A stretch of 64,000 nt of DNA from Dugong dugon (lineage: Eukaryota > Chordata > Mammalia > Sirenia > Dugongidae): NCBI GenBank assembly GCA_030035585.1, contig CM057462.1:116679234-116743233 (forward strand). Reading direction: 5' to 3'. The translations under genes were made by a program, and so were the position numbers. This document shows, piece by piece, positions 1-11,800 of the stretch. Each line of letters opens with the position of its first letter. The first letter of the stretch is position 1. The notes beneath the pieces were generated by a model that saw only the letters and a list, made by a program, of their open reading frames with translations, was not told the DNA's origin and searched no databases.

Positions 1-2015
1 CTGTAAACCCCAAAAAGCCATTTTGTCTAATTCACATGTACTTAACATTGATGTAATGAAAGTATTTTTAATCAAAACCTTTTGTTAAAAAAAGTAAATA
101 TAAACAAATAGTTATTCTAATTTCAGTTCACCAAAGTATATTTTTCACTCTTTTTCTTTCTTTTTTCGGTACTTAATTAAGAGAAATACTTATAAATATG
201 AGAGTAAAAGATAAAGAGAGAAAAAGACAATTCAAATATAAAGGTTGAGTGAAGATATAATTTTTCTCAACAGGCACAAAACCTAAAGAATTGGAAACAG
301 ATGGAATAAGAATAATTTGTTTCTCTTTACAACATCAGCAATGTTTAAAGAAGTGATATTAGTTATCTCTGATCAAAGCAAACTTACGATAAACAATGGA
401 GTAAAAATTAATTTAATTTAAAAAAATTTCAAAATAACAGTTTATTTATAGCAGAATATCCAACTAGAATATTCCTAGTATCTGGAATATCAACCTGTTC
501 CAGCTACCCTCACTGTGACAAGGGAGCAGTAATGCAAACCCCGTAGTAAGAAGTTCAGGGGTATGTCAGTGTAAGGGAAGGGGAGTGAGGAGGGATAATG
601 CATTCTGTAATAAAGTAGCTCATGAAAAAATTGCCCTGGAAGAGCTCATTATTACAGATAATGAATGCTTAATTATCAAGAAAGACTTAAAATTTTTTAA
701 CATGAATTATTCACCGTAATACTGATAGAATATGTATATCAGACATTAATTCATACCTTTTATTTTTTAATAATTTTCATTTAAGAGATTAATTTAACTC
801 TTTATACTTCTTGATGTAGAACACAGTACTCAGGACTAGTGTGATATAAGAATCAATGCTAGCAGTAAATTGATAAATTTAAATCATTTCTCAATTTTCT
901 TTTCTACTTAATGTCAATGTATTAGTGAGTAATAACAAGCCAAAAGTCATGATGCAGGAAGAAAAGAATAAAAAAGTAGCCAACATAATCCATAAATTGA
1001 TCCCAAGAATAAATATGAGTTCTGTGTAATAACTAAAATAAGAAAGAATTGTTGATTTTACTGGGAATTTTAACATTACCTTAAGATAATCAGTTTTCAC
1101 ACTCTATTATTAAATATTCAATTTTTAAATGATAAATCACTTAAGATTATGGTGTATTCATTTCTTTTTAAATATACTTTCTGGTAAAGTGCATACAATT
1201 TACAAGAACCAGAGAAAAGGACAACTAACATGTACTGGTCGCCTGCTCTGTGCCTAGCACTGTGCTAGATGCATTACTTAGAAGAGACTCCCTTGGGCTA
1301 CCACTCTGTATGTATTTTATTCTTAATTTAGAGGGAATGTTAAAAGCCTGATGGTCTGATATCCATATGCGTCTAAAAACAGCAACTTCAGAATGGTGGT
1401 ATGGTGTTAGGGATGGGGAATGCTTCTGCTCCACGCCTAATGTTTCCTCTCATATGGAAATGGATAAAACTTCAGGCTTCTCAGCACCCCACCAAGCACC
1501 ACAGCCTGAGGAGCAATGGCTGTAACTGGTGAAACTGGCATGGTCTGGGCAACACACGCACTTCCGCCTTCCTTTCTGGAGCAGCCCACTGGGAATGTTC
1601 TGAATGTTCTTCCTTTGCTTCTCTTTCCCTTTAGTTTTAAAGGAGCCTCCCCAACAAGGCAAGTCCCGGTCCCCCCATCCTGGGGGGAGGGATGAATTAG
1701 AATGACCTGTAATTTTGGAGGGCAGATTCAGTTCAAAGAAATGTCAAAATCTGGTGCACTGGGCAAGGAACTTTGGAAATTAAATGTGAGAAGCTTCTAG
1801 CGGGCTGGTGCATGTGGACCTCCGATTATGTACAGAACGTTTGACCTTGGTTGTTTGTAGGGGCTTATTTCAGGCCTGTTGTATAGCTGCCTTTTAACTG
1901 TTATGACCTAGGCAAGAGGCTGCAAGGTATTTTAAGCTTTTCAGATCACTGCTGCTGGTGAACTTGTTCCCCACAGTGGCTGTTCTTCTAGAGGTAATAA
2001 GTCTACATATGCCAG

Positions 2016-2022
<7 letters not shown>
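1..2022. other. Intronic sequence; MIR trace, otherwise unidentified
   Basis: 1-1200 is AT-rich with no recognisable repeat or gene. Around 1225-1290 the 'ctctgtgcctagcactgtgctag' pattern is typical of a minus-strand MIR. 1440-2022 is more GC-rich and not recognised; it runs straight into the A run at 2023-2051. Nothing coding is supported. Confidence 0.5.

Positions 2023-2051
<29 letters not shown>
2023..2051 (+). repeat. Uninterrupted poly(A), 29 bases
   Basis: A pure A run, far longer than other A runs in the window. It could be the tail of a plus-strand retrotransposed copy ending at 2022, or a simple expansion. No AATAAA is seen just upstream and no flanking duplication was found. Confidence 0.9.
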
Positions 2052-2052
<1 letters not shown>

Positions 2053-2194
2053 CACTCAGGCCTCAACAAAAGTGTAAGCTTTTTGTACATACAAGAGCTG
2101 AGGTCAAGGGTCTCTGAAAAGGCACAGATCCTTCTACCCTTGCAGGTAGAAGAGTCTCAGGATTATTGGCAGCAGAAGCTTGACCTTGAACTCT

Positions 2195-2560
2195 TTGTAG
2201 TCTATCTGTGCAGGCAACAGTGGTCTCCGTAAGCAAGTACACTTTAACAAGTCGGAGAAGTGGTTTGAGAGGAGACCGGGGCAATAGGCAGGCCAAGAGA
2301 ATTGAAGACTTTGTAGACTGCGGAAGGGAAATTGCATTCTATTTTAAATGCAATGGGAACCACAAGTAGGGGAAAGATATTTTGTGATTTACATCTTTAA
2401 AGGCCACTCTGAGCACCTTTTGGGGGCTGAGAGTGTCTTGGCTGGTATGATTGAAAAGAGAAATGGTGTCACCTTCTTGGGAATGAGCACCATGATGGCA
2501 GCTCAAATTTTGCAGAGGGTTGAGGAAGTGGCTATCCTGGGCTGGTTAATCCTTGGACTG
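2195..2560 (-). mobile_element. L2 LINE fragment (antisense)
   Basis: Diverged L2. Phrases such as 'aaatgcaatgggaacc' and 'aaaggccactctgagc' match the reverse complement of the L2 3' half. Heavily mutated; boundaries approximate. Confidence 0.4.
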
Positions 2561-3361
2561 TTTAATTCTTAGGTTCATTACTAGAAAGTCTGTTGTCTGC
2601 ATACGGAAGCCACAGTCCCTGATATCAGCTCTATCAATAAAAAAGATAACATTTGGGCCTCCATGCGACATAATCCTTTGTCTTATTTATCAATTAGTTC
2701 AGAACATGGCCAACACAGAAAGGTGGTATTTATCAGGCCTCTCTAACTCCAATAAAGGGATATAAGCAGTCAGTGAAGATAGAAGGGAGCTGACAGTGAG
2801 AAAGACTTTAGAAGTATGGTGGTTTATTATGCATTTATTGTAAGAGGAAAGTATCTTCACGTATCTAGTGATAAAATATAGCGACCAAGAAGAAGTGAAA
2901 TTGTGCTCATTATATTCTGTTTGGGAACATGAGAATGTAGGTAATCCATTTCAGGAGAAGCTAATAAATATTGTTAAAAGTAATAAAAGTTTTGGTACTT
3001 AAAGTGAGAAGCCTCAATTACCTGGAAAATTACACTACCAGTGTAGTTTTTATTCCATTGATAACAGATCAATAAATTAACATTGTCTTAAAACTCTGCC
3101 TCTCTCCTGGACTGAGATAAAAGCCTCCTAAGTGATCTACCTGCTTCTACTCTTGTACCCACAACCAGCCCCTAAAGGGTGATCAGAGTGGTCTTTTAAA
3201 ATGTAAATCACAAAGTATCTTTCCCCTGCTTATGGTTTCCACCGCATTTAAAATAGAATACAATTTCCCTTCCAAGGTGTACGAAGACTTCAATTCTCTT
3301 GTCCCTGCCTATTGCCCCAGTCTTATCTCAAACCACTCTCCCCACTTGTTTGAGCACTGCA

Positions 3362-3575
3362 ACTACACTAAGCCAGTTGCTGCGCAGTCGATTCTGACTC
3401 ATGGTGACCCTGTGTGTGTCAGAGTAGAACTGTGCTCCACAGGGTTTTCAATGACTTAGTTTTCCAAAGTAGATTACCAGGCCTTTCTTCCCAGATACCT
3501 CTGGGTGGATTCGAGCCCTATCCTTTCAGTTAGCAGCTGAGAACATTAACACTTTATACTACCCAGGTATACCCC
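3362..3575 (-). mobile_element. AfroSINE, second family
   Basis: Antisense copy with the 'tgtgtgtcagagtagaactg' core, a middle block 'agtagattaccaggcctttc' and the 5' end 'cagttagcagctgag...cccagg'. About 210 bp. It sits in an L2. The middle block resembles the RTE 5' region (see findings). Confidence 0.85.
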
Positions 3576-3994
3576 AACCAGACTAGCCTCCCATTTCCTT
3601 AGAGCCAGCGAGCACTTCCCTACCTCAGAGCTTCTGTACTTGTACCTCCCTCTGTCTAGAATGCTCACCTACTTTCCACACTGCCAACTCTCCTCCTGAT
3701 TGGTTCCTTCTCTCCCATTAGGTTTTGCTCTATTATAACTCTTCAGAGAGGCAGTCCTTGATGATCATTTTAAAGAAGCCACTGCAGTTCTCCTTTATCA
3801 CCTAAATTAATCTCTATCACATCATGCTTTTAATTTTGTTCCTATAACTTTTCACAATCTGTATTATCTTTCTATCTACCTATTTTTTATTTTCTTCTTT
3901 TACTAAAATGTAAGTACTACAAGGTGAGGGACCTTGCCTGAATTATTTGATAGTCTCATATTCAAAGAAGTGTTTATCTGACTATACTAGGCCC

Positions 3995-4368
3995 AAGATA
4001 AAGTCATTTATGCTAAGCTCCATGTCAGCAAACCAAAACCTAACCAAATCTATTTCCTATAAATGCCTGACCTTCCCAGAGGCCAAAACCTAAGCTAACC
4101 AATTAGGACTTGCTTGCTCAGCTTAACCGAGTTCAAAGTATCCCCTGAATCCCAAATAAGGAAAGAAAATGCCTGCTATCCAATCTGAAAGTACTCAGTA
4201 CAGCTTCCTTGTTCCTCTATGTCTGTGCCTATAAAACCCTTCCACTTTGTACCGATCTTCAAAACTCTTGTCTGACTTCTAAACCACACACTTCTCAATT
4301 CATGAATGGCAAATAAAGCTTTTGTGTTCGTACACAAATTTGATCTTGTGGAAATTTTATTTTTAACA
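3995..4368 (+). mobile_element. Solo-LTR-like segment in L2
   Basis: Splits an L2 copy. It has a TATA box (4230-4236) and an AATAAA signal (4312-4317) spaced as in a gammaretrovirus-type LTR, and its end resembles '...tttttaaca'. No internal retroviral genes are next to it, so it would be a solo LTR. Exact ends and target duplication not resolved; family not named. Confidence 0.5.
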
Positions 4369-4484
4369 GAACCTAGAACAGTGCCTTACACAAAATATTC
4401 AATGGATATATATATGTGTGTATATATGTATGTTACATATATATATGTTAAAAGAAGTGAATAAAAATCTTTCCTATAAGCATT

Positions 4485-5845
4485 TTTTAATTTTCATAAT
4501 ATTAAGTCTTCAAATCCATGAGCATGGAATGTCCCTCGATTTGTTTAGGTCCATTTTAGTCTCTTTTAGTTTTATGGTTTTCATTGTGTAAGTTCTTTAC
4601 ATCTCTAGTTAATTTTATTCCTAGGTATTGTATTTTTTTAAATGCTATTGTAAATGATATATTTTTTTATTTCTTTTTCAGATTTTTCATTGTTGGTGTA
4701 TAGGAACCGCACTAATTTTTGTGTGTTATTCTTACAGCCTACAACCTTGCTGAATTCTTCTATTAGTTCTAGCAACCTGTGGATTCTTTGGGATTTTCTA
4801 TATAAATGGTCATGTCATCTGCAAATATAGTTTTATTTCTTCCTTTCCAATTTAGATATCTTTTATTTCTTTTTCTTGCCTTATTGTTCTTATTGAATAA
4901 AGTGGTGATAGCAGGCAATTCCTGACTCATTCCCGGTCTCAAAGGGAAGGATCTCAGTCTATCTGCACTGAGTATAATTGTTAGCAGTTAGTTTTTCATA
5001 TATGCCCTTAATCATGTTAAGGAATTTCCCTTCTATTTGTTTCTTGTTCAGAGTTTTTTATCAGGAAAGGTGTTAAATTTTATCAAAAGCCTTTTCTGTG
5101 TCCACTGATAATGATCATGTGGTTCTTTTCCTTTGTTTCATCAATGTGGTGTATTACATTGATTTTCTAATGTTGAACCATCCTTGCCTTCCTGGAATAA
5201 ATCCCACTTGGTCATGGTGTATGGTTTTCTTAGTATGTTGTTGGATTTTGTTTGCTATAATTTTTTTTGAGAATTTTTACATCTATATTCATGAGGAGGA
5301 GCCCTGGTGGCATAGCAGTCAAGCACTCAGCTACTAACCAGAAGTCAGCGGTTAGAACTCACCAGCAGCCACTTCACAGGGAAAGATGTGGTAGTCTTCT
5401 TCCCTAAAGATTACAGCCTAGAAAACCCTAAGGGGCAGTTCTCTGTCCTCTAGGGTCTCTATGAGTAGGAATCGACTCAACAGCAATGGGCAATGGGTTT
5501 GGGTGGGTTTTTTTTTTGTTGGGGGGGGTATATTCATGAGGGATATTAGCCTCTAGTTTTCTTTTCTCATGATGTCTTGTCTGGCTTTGGTATCAGGGTA
5601 ATGCTAGCTGCACAGAATGAGTTAGGGAGTATTCCTTCCTCTTCTATATTTTGGAAGAGTTTGAGTATGATTGGTATCAATTCTTCTATGAATGTTTGGT
5701 AGAATTCACCAGTGAAGCTGTCTGGGCTCAGGCTTTTTTTGTTAGGAAGTTACTGACGACTGATTCAGTCTCTTCTCTTGTTATGGGTCTGTTGAGATTT
5801 TCTACCTCTCTTTGTGTTACTTTAGGTAGTTGTATGTTTCTAGGA
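4485..5845 (-). mobile_element. L1 ORF2 fragment (antisense)
   Basis: The reverse strand reads as diverged L1 ORF2; plus-strand phrases such as 'aattttattcctaggtattg', 'tgctgaattcttctattagt' and 'ggtatcagggtaatgctagc' are typical of antisense L1. Split by an AfroSINE at 5297-5528. No intact frame. Confidence 0.8.
5297..5528 (+). mobile_element. AfroSINE, long form, with 13-bp TSD
   Basis: Starts 'gagccctggtggcatagcag'; includes the internal 'gaaagatgtggtagtcttctt' segment and the tail 'ggaatcgactcaacagcaat', then T-rich sequence. Flanked by identical TATATTCATGAGG at 5284-5296 and 5529-5541. Inserted in an L1. Confidence 0.95.
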
Positions 5846-6171
5846 ATTTACTCTCATTACCGTTCATTTACTCAGAGTTTACAAGGAAAAAGGCAGGATG
5901 GAAGTGATTGTGGGAGATAATGAAGGAGTTGACAAATTAGTAAATAATCAATCTCATCTCTGAGGTAGAGATGCTAAGACTAAATCTCATTTATTCAATG
6001 AAGAGAAGTTTATTGGATTGAACATGGGGCTAGGTACTACTAGGTACTACTGAAGATAGAAAAATTAGTTATAACCCCTGTGCTTAGTGAGAAGAGACTT
6101 TACATTTTTACAATAAAATCTAGGAAAGCATAGGCATACAAATCGAGGAAACAAGAATCTAAACCCTCCAT

Positions 6172-6480
6172 CTTGCCTCTAAGTCTTCACATAAACCTTT
6201 CCTCTGCCTGGAACAATCTTCTATCTGTTCACGTGGTGAACTTCTATTTCTTAGCTGAGACATCACTTCTTCAGAAAGAACTTACCTGCCCCTAAACTAC
6301 TGTATGATCTGTTAATGCCCAGTTTTTCCCCTATTAACAATCATAACACTTTAACTTAATTTCCTGTTTTAACTAATGGAGACTGTTATCTATATAAGGA
6401 TTATGTTCATCTTGTTTTTACCATATCCCCAAGGCTTAAGACAAGGCCTAGCAATTAGTAGGTGCTTGTGTCAGTGTGAT
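6172..6480 (+). mobile_element. L2 LINE 3' fragment
   Basis: Contains 'cctttcctctgcctggaaca' near 6197 and ends 'aattagtaggtgcttgtg', the usual L2 3' terminus. Diverged. Confidence 0.5.
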
Positions 6481-6514
6481 TGTTGCAAGAAAGTGAAACC
6501 TATGCAGAAAAGGT

Positions 6515-6940
6515 AAAAATTAAGCTAACACTTACTAAGGGTTACTATGTGCCTAGCACTGTGTTAGCACTTTTACAAATATGAACTCATTTAATCCTCA
6601 AAATAAAAACATGAGGTAGATATTGTTGGTCCACAGTCCATTTCCAAAAGCCATGAGGCTAGATTCCATATCAAACATGTTACTATTTCTGCAGAATACT
6701 CAAACCAAGAGATTACAACAACACATAACTCCTACCAGGTCATTGTCACCAAATGAGTTCAGGTAGGTTAGGTTTTGCTGCCTAATGGTCATGAAAAATT
6801 TTTTACTTTGAAAGCATACAGGATCTCATTTTATAGATGAGAAAACTCAGGCATAGAGCAGGTAAGTAATTTACCTAAGATTACTCAGCCAGTAAATAGA
6901 CACCTGTGTAACGAGACCTTTACTCTTAACCATTACCCAA
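6515..6940 (-). mobile_element. MIR SINE (antisense), interrupted
   Basis: 'gttactatgtgcctagcact' and 'aactcatttaatcctcaaaa', then after about 200 unrelated bases 'tatagatgagaaaactcagg' and 'ttactcttaaccattaccc'. Together these make an antisense MIR split by an unidentified insertion at about 6635-6828. Confidence 0.7.
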
Positions 6941-7227
6941 CATGCCTCATAATTACTTTGTCCATATCTAAATAGCAAAAGCTTTGAAGAGAACCCAGTT
7001 GTCCCTCCTTAGATTCAGATTCACTTCTAGTCAAATGATATTGGGAAGATGGGTGGGGTCACTGTGTATAAACAAGACTGCTAAGGCACCCCCTCAGTCA
7101 GGGACATTGAGTATGGACTAGTTTGCTTGAAAGACAACACAGATGAGGAGACAATGACTGCACCTTCCACAAAACACCTACTGACTAATTTTAGGAAGGT
7201 AGAAGGCAGGCCAGCAAGAACAGATTA

Positions 7228-7433
7228 AACAAAAAAACCCAAACCCATTGCCATCAATTCCACCTCATAGCAACCTTATAGGACAGAGCAGAACTGCCCC
7301 ATAAGGTTTCCAAGGTTGTAATCTTTATAAAGCAGTCTGCCATATCTTTCTCCCATGGAGCAGCTGGTGGGTTCGAACCACGGACCTTTTGGTTAGCAGC
7401 TGAGCGCTTAACCACTACCCCACCAGGGCTCCT
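7228..7433 (-). mobile_element. AfroSINE, long form
   Basis: Antisense copy from 'aaacccattgccatcaattc' to 'caccagggctcc', including the internal 'gcagtctgccatatctttct' segment. No clear target duplication. Confidence 0.93.
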
Positions 7434-8850
7434 TAAGAATTGACTAGGATGAAGTAAATTAGTACCAGTTTTATTTATGACACATTTCTGTAATTCTGGA
7501 TGCTTAGGAGTTAGAAGAAAATGAGTGGAAGATGAATAATTTGTGAAACATAAAAATAAATGGTCATCAAGGTGCCTTTTGTGTTCATCTGTGGGCTCAA
7601 GTGAGGCTAACTTATAGAATATAGGTATCTATTTCCTTACAATGTGACTTTTAAAAGCATCTCAACCCAACATTAAGCTCTCCAACGGAAAAAATAAATG
7701 GAAGATTCAGTCAATGACATTAATAAAATGATTTGTCTTTTCCATATGAAATATAGCACATTTGAAGGCATAAAGCATACAGACAAATTCATATCTTGCA
7801 AAAACATGCAGATGTTGAATGACAAACTGCTCCATATGGCTGAACAGTTGGTCCTAAATTAAAATAATGGCATGAGGTGAGGGAAGTTTAGAAATAGCAT
7901 TAAAATCACTACATGCTGTACTAATGATGCATGCAGCAACCATGGCTATAGGGTAAAGGCATCTTTCCTGATGCAAAACAAAAAGCTCTGTGCAGCATCT
8001 ATGTCAGCTTGAATAAAAAAGAAATGGAAAATAGTATCAGAAAGCATGCAGAAGCAACTACAGTAGGTATTAAGAAGAAATTGCTATTTAGAGAAGAAAT
8101 ATTTGATAAACAAGGATCTCTTAGAACCCTAAAAGAAATGCAAATGTACTACAACCTTAATATGACTACTTATTTCTCTTCATCCTCCAATCTTAGTTTA
8201 TGCCTAGCTATCACATCAGAGAATAACGTTTTCAGCAAATTTGGCATTCTTCACAGCTCAACAACACTGCAATAATTTTCCTACTTCATACATATTCCTT
8301 ACAAACTATATAAAGCAAATACATTTGTGGCAGAAAGTGAAATTATGCACATGTCAAATGAGCACAGCATGACATTAAATAAGATTAACTGTTTCCATTA
8401 TCACCTGATGAGGATTTTTTTCAGTATTTAATTCCCATACCCTTGACCTCTAAATTTTACATTAAAGGAAAGTTTAAAGTAGGGACAATAATTTTATTTT
8501 CAATAACACCAAAAAGAAAGTATGATGAATGTGAAGGACCTTGTGGGTATGGCATCCTAATCTCAGAGTTTTACAACATTCTAATGAGCAATCAGCAAAT
8601 GCCTTGATCTTGGAACAGAAAAAGTGAGATATATATCTCAACAATGGTCTCTGAATGAAATTAAGAGATTTAAATGAGATTCTTGTGCATCACACACCTA
8701 GTACACTGTTTGTTAGGCCTTCTGATATGTGAAAAGCAGAATAGTACCACCTTGTTTTGCTATTGCTGCTTGAAAAGCACATATCATTAATAAAAGAAGG
8801 GAAGAGAAAGAAGATGCTGGATTGCTATTGATAGAGTTCATGAACGTTTT
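7434..8850. other. Intronic sequence, nothing recognised
   Basis: AT-rich, with no SINE or LINE signature I recognise and no convincing coding frame. It could contain old diverged repeats or conserved noncoding elements; a cross-species alignment would decide. Confidence 0.5.
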
Positions 8851-11800
8851 TTTTTTTTTAATTGTCGTAATAAATGAAGTTTACATTTCAAGTTAGTCTC
8901 CCACACATAATTTTTTTTTTTTTTTGTATACATTGTTATGAGACCCCAACTGCTCACCCCATTCTGCGACAGCACACTCCTCCCCTCCACCCGATTCCCC
9001 ATGAACATTCAACCAGCTCCTAACTCTCTGTGCCTTCCCATCTCACCTCTGGACAGAAGCTGCCCCTTTGGTGTCTTGTATCCATTTGACTAAAAGTCAC
9101 ATCCTTCACGAGTATCACTTTATGTCCCACAGTCCAGTCCAATCCCTGTCTGAAGAGTTGGCCTCAGAAATTGTTTTAGTTCTGGGCTGATAGAGAGTCC
9201 AGGGGCCATGCTTTCCGGGGTGCCTCCAGTCTCAGTCTGACCATTAAGTCTGGTCTTCTTACTAGAATTTGAGTTCTGCACCCCATCCTTCTACTGCTCC
9301 CTCAGGGACCCTCTGTTGTGTTCCCTGTCAGGACATTCATTGGTGGTAGTCGGGCATCATCTAGTTCTTCCAGTCTCAGGCTGATGACGTCTCTGGTTTA
9401 TGTGGCCCATTCTGTCTCTTGGGCCAATACTTTCCTTGTGGCTTTGGTATTCTTCGTTCTCTTTTACTCCAAGTGGTTGGGACCAACTGATGCATCTTAG
9501 ATGGTCGTTTGCAAGCTTTTAAGACCCCAGACTCCACTCACCAAAGTAGGATGCAGAACATTTTCTTAATAAGCTTTGTTATGCCAATTGACCTAGATGT
9601 CCCCTGAAAGCATGGTTCCCAGACCCCACATCCCTGCTACTCTGTCTCTCAAAGTATTTGATTGTATTGAGGAAACTTCTTAGCTTTGGTTTAGTCCAGT
9701 TGTGCTGGCTTCCCCTGTAGTGTGTGCTGTCCTTCCCTTCAACTAAGATCATTCTTATCTACTATCTAGTTAGTGAATAACCTCACCCTCCCTCCCCACA
9801 CCTGTAACCATCAAAGAATGTTTCCTTCTGTGTTTAATCCTTTCCTTGAGTTCTTATAATAGTGGTCTTACATGGTATTTGTCCTTCTGTGACTGACTAA
9901 ATTCACTCAGCATAATAAGTTCCAGCTTCCACCAAGTTACATGATGTTTCACAATTTCATCATTCTTTATCATTGCATGATATTCCATTGTGTGGATAAA
10001 TCATAGTTTGTTTATCCATCTGTCCATTGATGGATACTTAGGTTGCTTCCACCTTTTTGCTATTGTGAACAGTGCTGCAGTGAACATGGGTGTGCATGTA
10101 TCTATTTGTGTGACAGCTCTTATTTCTCTAGGATATATTCCAAGGAGCGGGATAGCTGGATCATATGGTACTTCTATTTCTAGCTTTTTAAGGAAGCACC
10201 AAATTGATTTCCAAAGTGGTTGTACCATTTTACATTCCCACCAACAGTGTATAAGTGTTCCAGTCTCTCCACAACCTCTCCAGCATTTGTTATTTTGTGT
10301 TTTTTGGATTAATGCTAGCCTTGTTGGGGTAAGATGATATCTCATTGTAGTTTTGATCTGCATTTCTCTAATGGCTAATGATCGTGAGCATTTCTTCATG
10401 TGTCTGTTAGCTGCCTGAATATCTTCTTTGGTGAAGCGCCTGTTCATATCCTTTGCCCATTTTTTAATTGGGTTATTTGTCTTTCTGCTGTTTAGGTTTT
10501 GCAGTATCTTGTAGATTTTAGAGATTAAACGCTGATCGGACTTCTTGTAGCCAAAAAATTTTTTCCCAGTCTGTAGGTTGTCTTTTTACTCTTTTGGTGA
10601 AGTGTTTTGATGAGCATAAGTGTTTGATTTTTAGGAGCTCCCATTTATCTAGTGTCTCTTCTGGTGCTTGTGCATTGTTACTTATGGTTTGTATTGTGTT
10701 TATGCCATGTATTAGGGCTCCTAGCATTGTCCCTATTTTTTCTTCCATGATCTTTATCGTTTTCAATTTTATATTTAACTCTTTGATCCATTTTGAGTTA
10801 GTTTTTGTACATGGTGTGAGATATGGGTCTCGTTTCAGTGTTTTGCATATGGATATCCAATTATGCCAGCACCATTTGTTAAAGAGACTGTCTTTTCCCC
10901 AATTAATGGACTTTGGGCCTTTGTCAAATATTAGCTGCTTTTAGGTGGATGAGCTTATATCTGGATTCTCAACTCTGTTCCATTGGTCTATGTATCTGCT
11001 GTTGTACCAGTACCAGGCTGTCTTGACTACCGTGGCAGTATAATAGGTCCTAAAATCAGGTAGTGTAAGGCCTCCCACTTTGTTCTTCTTCTTGAGTAAT
11101 GCTTTATTTATTCGGGGCCTCGTCCCTTTCCATATGAAGTTGGTGATTTGTTTCTCCCTCTCACTAAAAAATGCTACTGGAATTTGGATCGGGATTGCGT
11201 TGTATCTGTAGATTGCTTTGGGTAGAACTGACATTTTCACTATGTTGAGTCTGCCTATCCATGAGCAAGGTATATTTTTCCACTTATGCAGGTCTCTTTC
11301 AGTTTCTTGCAGTAGTGTCTTGTAGTTTTCCCTGTAAAGATCTTTTACTTCTCTGGTTAGATTTATTCCTAAGTATTTTATCTTCTTGGGGGCTATCGTA
11401 AATGGTATTGACTTGGTGATTTCCTTTTCAAGGTTCTCTTTGTTGGTGTAAAGGAATCCAATTGATTTTTGTATGTTTATCTTGTATCCTAAAACTGTTC
11501 TCCTCAATTTTCTTTGCTGAGTCATTTTTTTATGTATTTTTTTCTTCATCTTTTTCTTTGTTGTAGATTTTGTGTTTGCTGGGTCTTTATGTATTTCTAC
11601 TTTTTAATTTTGATTTGTAGGATTGTTAGATTCCTTTGTGGTTACCTTAATATTTACCCCTATTTTTCTAAGTTTATACCAGTCTTTTATTACTTTATAT
11701 TGCCTTAACTTCCCCTCCATATAGAAAATCAATGTCTCCATTTTTTAAGTCCCTCTTTTTTTGTTTTAATATTATCCTTTTTTACATATTGATATCTGTT

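Larger units (their letters stand above)
3110..4420 (+). mobile_element. L2 LINE 3' region, interrupted twice
   Basis: L2 3' portion in sense orientation: 'gatcagagtggtcttttaaa' near 3181, 'cccctgcttatggtttccac' near 3222, and the tail 'cagaacctagaacagtgcc' near 4368. A second-family AfroSINE (3362-3575) and an LTR-like segment (about 3995-4368) lie inside it, so both are younger than the L2. Confidence 0.65.

Noticed and set aside
8009..8275. 88-codon plus-strand frame
   Set aside because: No recognised domain or splice context; length expected by chance in AT-rich DNA.
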